DNA from: JBBRLG01 sp038231495 | Lineage (GTDB): Bacteria > Planctomycetota > Planctomycetia > Gemmatales > Gemmataceae | Assembly: GCA_038231495.1 (NCBI GenBank) | Contig: JBBRLG010000201.1 | Location: 1-11,925 of the forward strand | Direction: 5' to 3' | Length of the DNA: 11,925 bases | Shown: in pieces, positions 1-9,000 of the stretch | How positions within the stretch are numbered: position 1 is the stretch's first letter | Layout: each line of letters starts with the position of its first letter | Program-made: the position numbers and the translations under genes | The notes under the pieces: generated by a model | Told to the model about the DNA's origin: nothing | What the model saw: only the letters and a program-made list of their open reading frames with translations | Database searches by the model: none

Positions 1-22
1 GAGGTCGCGGCTCTGACGAGCA

Positions 23-3000
23 CTACGCATTCACGTAATACTCGTGCGAACCGAGCAGCTTCGCGTAAAACGCCAGGTCGGTCAAACTGGTCTGAAGCAT
101 GCTCGTCCAGAACGTAATGTCGCCGTCGGCCGCCGGCCGGACCAGGAACTGCGGGTAGGCGAATTGCACCACGCGGCCCAGACCCGCCGGCGACTTGAGA
201 ACCTCCAGCGCCACGTCGTGCCGCGACTCGCCGCTGGCCAGCTTAGTGCCGTACAGCACCCGACTCGCGTCGTCCAGGTTGCGGCCCAGCACGTCGTTGA
301 ACACGCCGACCAGGTAGCCGAGGTTGCCGCCGCCGTTCTTCTGCTGGAGCGTGAAGTACTCGTCGGATTGCAGGATTTGTGCCTTCACTTCCTCGACCGG
401 CACGCCTTGCCCGAGTTGCAGCACGAAGTTGTTAAGCCCGGTCGCGTCCAGCGGGTGGCCGACGTAATTCGTCGCCACGCCCTGAATCAACTTGATCCGG
501 AACTCGGTGCTGCCGACGATCGATTGGGCGATGTCGAAGCGCCGCGCCCCCACCCGAATCTGCGTAATGTAGAAGCCGAGGCCGCTGGCATCGATGGGCC
601 GACCCAGGGCGTCCAGGAACGCCTGGTGCAGCCAGCGCGTGTCCTGCTGACTGTCGTAGTTGTTGGCCGTGACCTTCAGGCCGTATTCCGCCGACGCGAG
701 CAGACTGCTGTAGAAGTCCTGGTCGGGCGTCCCCGCGATAATGGCGTTGGTCCAGAAGGTGGCACCGGCGTCGGCGGGACGACCCAGGAACAACGGGTAG
801 CCCGCCTGCACGACCCGGCTCTCGGCGGCCGGCGTCCGCAGAATTTCCAACGCCACGTCGTTCGGCGACTCACCCTTGGCCAGCTTCGTGCCCCAGAAGT
901 TGCGGCCGGCGTCGTCCAGCGGCACCCCCAGCGCGTCGTGGTACACGCCAGTCAGGAAGCCGAAGTTGTTGCCGCCGTTCTTCTGCACGTACTCGTCGGA
1001 CTGGAAGATTTGGGCCTTGACCTGCTCGGCGGTGAAGCCGCGGTGGAACAAGCCCAGGTAGAAGAACTTGCCGTTGGTGTCCAGCGCTCGGTTCAAGTAG
1101 CTCTTGTACAGCCCGGTGATGTAATCCGTCAGGTACTCGTCGCTGTGCGTCATCTGCTGCGCGGCCACGAACCGCGTCAGGGTGCTTTCGAGCTGGCCCG
1201 TCCAGTAGGCGACTTCGCTCGGCCGCGCCTCGCGACCGAGAAGGTCGCGGAACGCTTGCGAGACCCACAGGCCGTCCGCCGAGCCGACGCTCACCACCGG
1301 GTTGATGGTGATGGTGAAGTTGTACGGGCCAAACGTATCCTGCCCACCGTTGCTCGTGCCGCCCGTGTTCTTCACGAACAGGGTCACGTTGGCCACGCCG
1401 GGCGTGGCGCCCGGCTGGAACGACAGCGTGCCGTCCGGCGTGATGTTCGGCTGGACCAGGAACAAGGACGGTTTGTCGTTACTGACGATGAACGACACCG
1501 TCTGCCCGCCCTGGTTGGGCGGTCCGGCCGAGATGTTGGCCGCCCAACCCGGCAGCACTTGCAGCGGGTCGTACACGGTCGTGACTTCATTGCCGCCCGG
1601 CGTGAAGGAGGGCGGCTGGTTGACCAGGGAGACGTTGATCTTGAACGTCTGCGGCGCGGACGTATTGTTGTCGCCGTTGGGCGTGCCGGTCGCGCCGTCG
1701 TCCACGAGCGTCAGCGTAATGCTCGCGGTGCCGACGGCCAGCCCCGCCGCCTGGTAGGTGAGCGTGCCGGTCGGCCCGACCGTGGGTTGCACGCTAAACA
1801 GGTTGGGGTTGCTGTTGGCCGTGACGACGAAGTGAACCTGCTGGCTCGACTCGTTGGCCGGGCCGGCGGCAATGTTTTTCGCCCAGTTCGGCACCGTCTG
1901 GGTGGACGGGTTGCGGGCCTCCAGCACGGTCTGATCGGGGCCGACGGTGAAGGTCGGCGGCTGGTTGACCGGCGTGACGTTGATGTGGAACGTCCTCGGC
2001 CCGAAGGTATCCACGCCGCCGTTGGCCGTGCCGCCGTTGTTCTGAATGAACGCGGTGACCGTCGCGCTGCCGATGGCGTACTGGGCCGGCAGGAAGGTCA
2101 ACGTACCCGTCGGGCTGATCGTGGGCTGCGTGGCGAACAACGTGTTGTTGTCGTTCGTGACGTTGAAATGGACCTTCAAGTTCGACTGGTTGACGCCGGG
2201 GGAGATGTTCGTCGCCCAATTCGCGAAGGATTGCAGCGCTTCAGCGCCGCCGTTATCCAGGACGGTTTCGTCGGGGCCGCCGGTGAAGAACGGCGGCTGG
2301 TTGACCAGCGTGACGTTGATCTTGAACGTCTGCGGCGCGGACGTGTTGTTGTCGCCGTTGGGCGTGCCGGTCGCGCCGTCGTCCACCGCGACCACGGTGA
2401 TCGTGGCGGTGCCGCTGTTGAGGACCGCGGCCTTGTAGGTGAGCGTGCCGTCGTTGGCCACCGCGGGCAGGACGCTGAACAGGCCGGGGTTGTCGTCGCC
2501 GGTGATGACGAAGTGAACCTTCTGGCCCGCCTCGTTGGGCGGTCCGGCCGAGATGTTCTTCGCCCACGGGAAGACCGTCTGCGCCGCCGGCGTCTTACTT
2601 TCCAGCGTGGTCTGGTCGGGGCCGACCGTGAAAGTCGGCGGCTGGTTGACCGGCGTAATGACGATCTTGAACGTCTGCGCGGCCGAGGTATCGACGCCGC
2701 CGTTGGCCGTGCCGCCGTCGTCCATGACGACCAGCGCGATATTCGCGGTGCCGACCGCGTATTGTGCCAGCTGGTAGGTCAGCGTGCCGTTCGGGCTGAC
2801 CGCCGGCGCGCCCGTGGCCGAGAACAGGGTGGGGTTGTCGTTGCCCTTGATGATAAAAGTAACGGTCTCGCCGGGGAAGCCGAGCGGGCCGGGCGAGACG
2901 TTCGTCGCCCAGGGCGTGACCACGAACGGAGCCTGGCCGCCGCCGTTTTCCAACGGCGTCTGGTCGGGGCCGACGGAAAAGCTCGGCGCCTGGTTGACCG

Positions 3001-6000
3001 GCGTGATGACGATCTTGAACGAGGCGGTGGTCGAGGTGTCGATGCCGCCGTTGGCCGTGCCGCCGTCGTCCATGAGGACCAGCGTGATGTTCGCGGTGCC
3101 GAGGGCGTACTGGTTCAGCTGGTAGGTCAGCGTGCCGGTCGGGCTGACCTGCGGGGTCTGGGAAAACAGGCCGGGGTTGTCGTCGCCGGTGATGATGAAC
3201 TGGACGCGTTGCGTCACTTCGTTGGGCGGGCCGGCGGAGATGTTCTTCGCCCAGTTCGTCACCGTCTGCACCGACTGGCCGCCGCCGTTTTCGAGCGGGG
3301 CCTGGTCGGGGCCCTTCGTGAAGGTCGGGATGTCGTTGACGAACCGGACCTGCAAGGTCGCAGTCGCCGTGATGGCGCTGAAGGCCGTGGTGCCGCCGTT
3401 CTGCGAGGCGTCCGCGAAGCCGCCGTCCGTGCCGTACGGCTGATTCAGGCCGCTCGTCAAGTCCCAGGCCTGGAAGTTGAACGTCGAGAAGCCCACGAAA
3501 TCGCCGGTCGGCACGAAGCGGAGGCGGTTGTTGGCCACCGCCTCGAGCAACAGGGCGCGGGTCGGGCTGACGCCAGTGATGTTGACCCAGGTGGTGCCGC
3601 CGTTCTGGCTGTACTGCCAGGTGCCCTTGGTGTTATCGACCGCGGAGATGGCCAAACCCTGGACGGCGCCGGGGTCGCTGTCGGTGATGCCCAGGGTCGC
3701 CACCCAGGTCATGAGGTCGGTACCCTGGTTGGTGGCGTCGTCCTCGTTGATCGCCGGGAAGGTCGCGGTGTTGCTCGGCAGGATCGGCGCGGCGTTGCCG
3801 TTGGGCTGGTACAGGAAGCGGGCCGTGTAGATGTCGCCGGGGTTTTCGCCGTTGACGTTGTTGGCGTTCTGATTCATCAGATCGCCCTCGAAATTGGAAA
3901 GCCGAGGGCCGAAGCTGATGTGATAGAAGCCGGCCGCCGCCTGAATCGGGAAGTCGATCTCGTAGAGGTTGTGCGGCTTGGGCGTGCCGGTCGAAACGTC
4001 CGTGACCGATGTCACCGCGATCGCCTTGCCAGTGGGGTCGGTCAGGTAGATGATCTTGGCCGGCGTGAACGTGACGGGATCGACTGCGGTGCTGAACGTG
4101 ACCTGGAGGGACTTGATGCCTACCGGGGAGGGCGCGGGGTTCGTCAACGCGGTGACGGCCGGCCCCGAGATGTGGTTCAGGTTGAACTGTTCCACGTCGG
4201 CGTTGTTCAGGCGGATGGCGAAGTTGCCGCGGCCAAACGTACTGGCCGCGAGGACGTTGAGGCCCGTGGTCTGGTCGGGCAACCCCGTGGCGGGGTTGAT
4301 GTTGCCGAGCACCAGGTTCAAGTCGGTGATGCGGGTATTGGCCAGGTAGCCGCCTTCTTCCGTGGCGTCAAAGGCCGAGCCGTCGCCGATGCGGTGCGGG
4401 AAGAAGTTCCAGGTCGCGCCCTTGTCGATGGAGCGGAACACGCCGCCCTCGCTGCCGACGTACAGCACGGGGTGGGTCGGGCCAGTCGGGTTGGCCGGGT
4501 CGTCCGGGATCGCAAAGCGCCAGTCGGCCACCAGCGAAGTCAACACGGCGTTGGGCTGGCTCGGCGAAAAACTCACAAGCGCGGGCGCGGGGTTGTTGAC
4601 GTCGCCGAACACGGGCCGGAAGAAAGTCGGGCTGAACAGGTTGCCGGTGACGTTGACCCATTGCGGAGTGGCCGCCGAGGAGTCGGCCATGAAATAGACG
4701 CCCTGAAGCGTGACGGCGTAGAGGTCGTGGCTGCCGTGCTTGGGGTCGGTGACGATCTTTTGGATGGCGGAACCGTCCAGGGCACCGGCGCCCGTGCCGT
4801 TGATGCGCGTCCAGGCCGTGCCGACGCCGCCGCCGTTGAACACCACGAAGACGCTGCCCTGAGTGGTGCCGGCGTAGATAAAGTCGTCCAGGTTGCCGAG
4901 CGACGACGGGTTGGGCGCGCCGAAGGCCAGGGCGGCGGCGTAGCTGCCGTCCAGGTCGGCGGGGTTGCCGATGGGGAACCAACGCTGGTTGATTGCCAGC
5001 AACCCAGTGCTGGGGCCGGACGTGCGGAAGATGGTGCCGTTGGTCGAGCTGATGACGCCGGCCGTCGGGTCGATCGGGTTGACCGTGAAGTTGCCGTTGA
5101 CGAGGAAGCCGTAGGTCTGGGCTTCGAGCGGCCACTCGCCGATGTCCTGGCCGGGGTTGTCCGAACCCTGCAACAGGCCGGTGATCTTGCTGACCTCCAG
5201 GCCCCCGGCCTTCTGCACGAGGAAGAAGTCCGACTTCAAAGGCTCGGCACCGTCGAAGGGCCACTTGTAGAAGTAAGCCGTGCCGCCGCCGGTTTGATCG
5301 ACGGCGACGCCGGTGCCGTCGCCGTGAGTCACGAGGATCGGCGGCCGGGAGCCGTTGGGCTTGAGGTTGAGGTTCCAGTTCAGGTTACCGGTGGTCAGGA
5401 TGTCGTTGCTTGAGGACGGGAAGCCGTTGTCCTGGCCCATGCCGTAGAACAGGGCACCCGCGAGGTCGGCGGCCAGCACGCTGGGCTGAGCGGCACCGTA
5501 GTAAAATTGCGCGATTTGCAGGTTGCCGTTCCGGCTGCCGGTGGCGGAGCGCATGGTGCCGATGCCGGCGTCCAATTTGCCGTTGCCCAGGTCCACGCCG
5601 CTAAACACGCCGTTGTCGTCGCCGAAGATGAACCGTGTGTGGCCCGTCAGGGGGTCGGTTAAGGCCACAGCCTTATGAGCGCCGGTGCTGTGCTTGGCCG
5701 CGGTCCCTCCCAGCAGCGCCTGCGTGTCCACGTCCAGCCATGTGGCGTCCTGACCGAGGTTGGTGAAGGAGGAGACATTCCTGAACTGGAAAGAGGACGG
5801 AATGAGGAACGGGTGGTCCGGGTCGCGGAGCAGGTTAAAGTACGCCGAACGCACGGTCGGCGGCGTCTTCGTCAAGTCGAGGATGCCGTAGCGCCCGCCG
5901 GGGGCAAAGAGCGTCACGTCGCCCACCGTGGCGAACTGCTGCTGGCCGCCGTCGTTGTTGCTGTTGTCGTAGGCCGACAGCGCGTAGGCGTCGGACAGGG

Positions 6001-9000
6001 CCGAGGTGTCCACCCGGATCAGGCCGGTCGGATTGGTGTCAATCGAACCCCCGATGTAAACGATGTTCGGGTTGTTGGGGTCGATGACGAGGTCCATGTT
6101 GATGTTGGCCTTCCCGAACTTGGTGTTGTCCAGGGGGGAGTAATCGCCAAGGAGCTCGTTGTTGGTCGGGATGGCCACGAGGGGCAGGACTGGAGGGGGC
6201 AGGACCGGCAGGTGGACCGGGGTCCAGTTGAGGCCGAAATCTTTGCTCAAATACAGGCCGCCCACGCTGTCCAGGGCGTAAACAAAGCCCTGGTAGATGG
6301 CGTCGCGGGCCGGGTTGTTGGTGAGTGCCGGGACCGCGAGCGCAATGCGGCCCTGGCCGGGCGCGGCGGTGTCGTTGCCAACGGGAATCTGCTGGGTGGA
6401 CCCCTCCACGAAGCGGTTCGTGACGCCCGCGCCGCCGGACCGGAGGCTCATGTTGTTGGTCGTGGCGGCACTCGTGGTGTAATACACGCCGCTGCCGCGG
6501 ATGGCACCGAAGAGGACGGACAGGTTGCCGTTGGCCCCCTTGCTGCCGGCCGAAAGGGCCACGTCGGTGGCGTCGCCGGCCTGGATGTTCTTCCAGGTGT
6601 TGCCGCCGTCGTTGCTCCGCCAGATGCCGCCGTTCACGCCGCTGACGGCGGCGTAGACCACGACCTGGCCGTTGACCTGCGCGGTCGGATCGACGATGAC
6701 CTTGAAGACCGAGGTGCCCACGAAGCCGTGGTCGCGCAACAGGGAGTTGATGGGCAACGGGTTGCCGGCGGCGTCGAAGTTGCCGCCCGTGCTGTCCAGA
6801 ATGGTCCACGTCTTGCCGCCGTCCGTCGAGCGCAGGAAGCCGACGCCGGGCGTGGCCCGGTCGCCCTCGCCGGTGCCCACGAAAATAATGGACTGGTTGG
6901 GGTCGTTGTTGCGGGCGAAGACCGCGATGCTGCCGATGTTGAGGCTGTGAATCGGCCCCAGGTCGGTCAGGGGGATGTAGCTCGGCCCTTGCGGATCGGT
7001 GGTGAGGAAGTTGTTGGTCTTCCACACGCCGCCGCCGCCGCTGGCGATGTACACAGTGTTGCCGGAGGCGTCGGACGGGTCCACCGCGATGGCCGTGACG
7101 GGGCCGGCGTTCAACCCGCTACTGATCGAGGCGGGGCCGACCGGCGTCCATTCGTTGTGCGACTGCGCGCCCGAGACGTCCTGGTTGAAGATGCGGAAAG
7201 TGGGCGTGAACTGGTCGGCGATGGCTTCGCCCAGGCCGGTGCCGGGCACCGGCTTTTTGAAGTTCAGCGTCCAGTTGAGCAGGGTGCCGGTCTGCGGGCC
7301 GAAGCCGCTCGGCGGCGTCGCCGTGGTGTTCGTAATGAGCAGCTTCCACTTGCCCGACACCTGCTTGTTGAGCAGGGCGTTGAGCAAGGACTCTTGCGGG
7401 TTGAAGGTGCCGTCGAGCGGCGCGGGCGCGAGTTCGACGGGCGCGGAGGCGGCGTCGTCGAGGGTGGTGTTTGTGAAATTCACCGGGCCGGACAGGCCGA
7501 AGCCGCCCACGTTGGTGAACAGCCGGACCCGCGTGCCGTCGGGCGCGACCAGCACGGCGGACAGGTCCGGGTCGTAGCCCATGTTGATGTTCACCTGGAC
7601 CGTGATGTAGGCCAGGGGGAAGCTGTCGTTGACGATGATGTCCGATTCGATCGGCTTACCGGTCGGCGGCAGCGTGAGGTTGACGTTGCCGGACGCGGCG
7701 ACGATCGGCACGAGGGTGCTGGTCACGGGGTCGGTGCCGCGCAAGACGGCCAGGCCCGCGTTGAGGTTGGTGTCAACGTTGTGGCCCAGGACGTCCTTGG
7801 CGGACGGGCCGACCGTGATGGCGTAACTGCCGTTCAACACCTGCGTCGGGAAGCCGATGCGGAAGGTGCGGGCCGTCGTGGCGGCGGGGGCCAAGTTGCC
7901 GGCGGCGTCCAACGGCGTCACCGAGAACGGGCCGCTGACCGCACCGATCGGGCCGACCATGCGCAGGATGGCGGCCGGCGTGAAGGTCGTGGCGTCCATG
8001 ACGCGGTCGAAGGTCACGTCGATGGCGTTGGCGGAGTTGTTCAGCACCAGGTTGTCGGTTTGCACCTTTACCGTCGGGTTGCCCTGGGCGTCGAACGTGA
8101 CCGGAGTGCTCGGCAGGCTGGTGAGGACGACGTGCGGCCCGGGGATGATGAGCGGCAGCGTGTCCTGGTCGTAATTGGCCTGGAACGGCACGCCGTTGAG
8201 CGGCCGGGGGACCGAGAAGGCGTCGTAGGTGCCCGGGTCGGGGCCGGCCTCGGCGGTGATGCCGTTGGTGTTCTGGTCCATCTGGTTGCCGGGGTTCGTG
8301 ATCGTAATCGGCGTCCCGGTCGAAATGGTCAGCGACCAGTTTTTCAACGTCCCGATGTCCTGGGCGGAGGTGTCGGTGACCTTCAACGTCCAGGGGCCGT
8401 TGGCCACGCCGCCGGGGCCGGCGAGCATGCCGTTCAAGACCCGCAACGGCGTCTCAGGGTTGACGAGCGTGAAGGGGGTGCTGGCCAGGTTAATGGGGTT
8501 GTTGGCCGCGTCGTCGAACGTCGTGTTCTGGTAAACGTTGGCGTTGCCGCCGCCCTCGTTGTTTGCCAACTGGACGACCGTGCCGTCCGGGGCGATCAGC
8601 GAAATGACCAGGTCCATGCTGAAGGTGTGCGGGATGCTGACGTTGACGACCACCTTGGTAATCTGGTTCACCAACCCGGCGACGTTGATCGTCGAGGAGG
8701 TGGTGTCCTGGGCCGGAACGCCCGACCCGCCGGTGCCCGACGGCGGCACGCGCAGGTTGGGCGCGGCGGAGAAGAAGGTCGTGGCGGTGGTGCCGCCGGT
8801 GGTGCCGGTAATCGGCGTGCGGATGCGGTCGTTGATGAGCGGGCCGACCGAGTAGCTGTAGGTGCCGACGCCGCTCAGCGGGATCTTGAGTGCGACCAGG
8901 AACTGCGTGGCCGAGTTGTTGCCTGCCAACATGCCGGGGCCGAAATTGGCACCGAGGTCGATGGGCGTGATGGTGAAATTGGCGGCGCCGGTCAGAAGCG

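Noticed and set aside
1295..3340. CRISPR array or DNA-level satellite
   Set aside because: The repeat period is 330-348 bases, in frame, and conserved at protein level, which fits coding domain repeats and not a spacer array.
3341..3772. NGGTTW (residues 2686-2691) as a ninth Asp box
   Set aside because: It sits in the TWQYSxxGGTTW strand typical of the cadherin-like module and lacks the aspartate of the Asp-box consensus.
44..5413. Plus-strand open frame of 1789 codons
   Set aside because: It is in exact codon register opposite the giant gene, so a stop would require TTA, CTA or TCA codons in that gene, which are rare at this G+C content. Its translation is Arg/Val/Gly/Asp-rich with no recognisable domain, while the minus strand shows clear families throughout.
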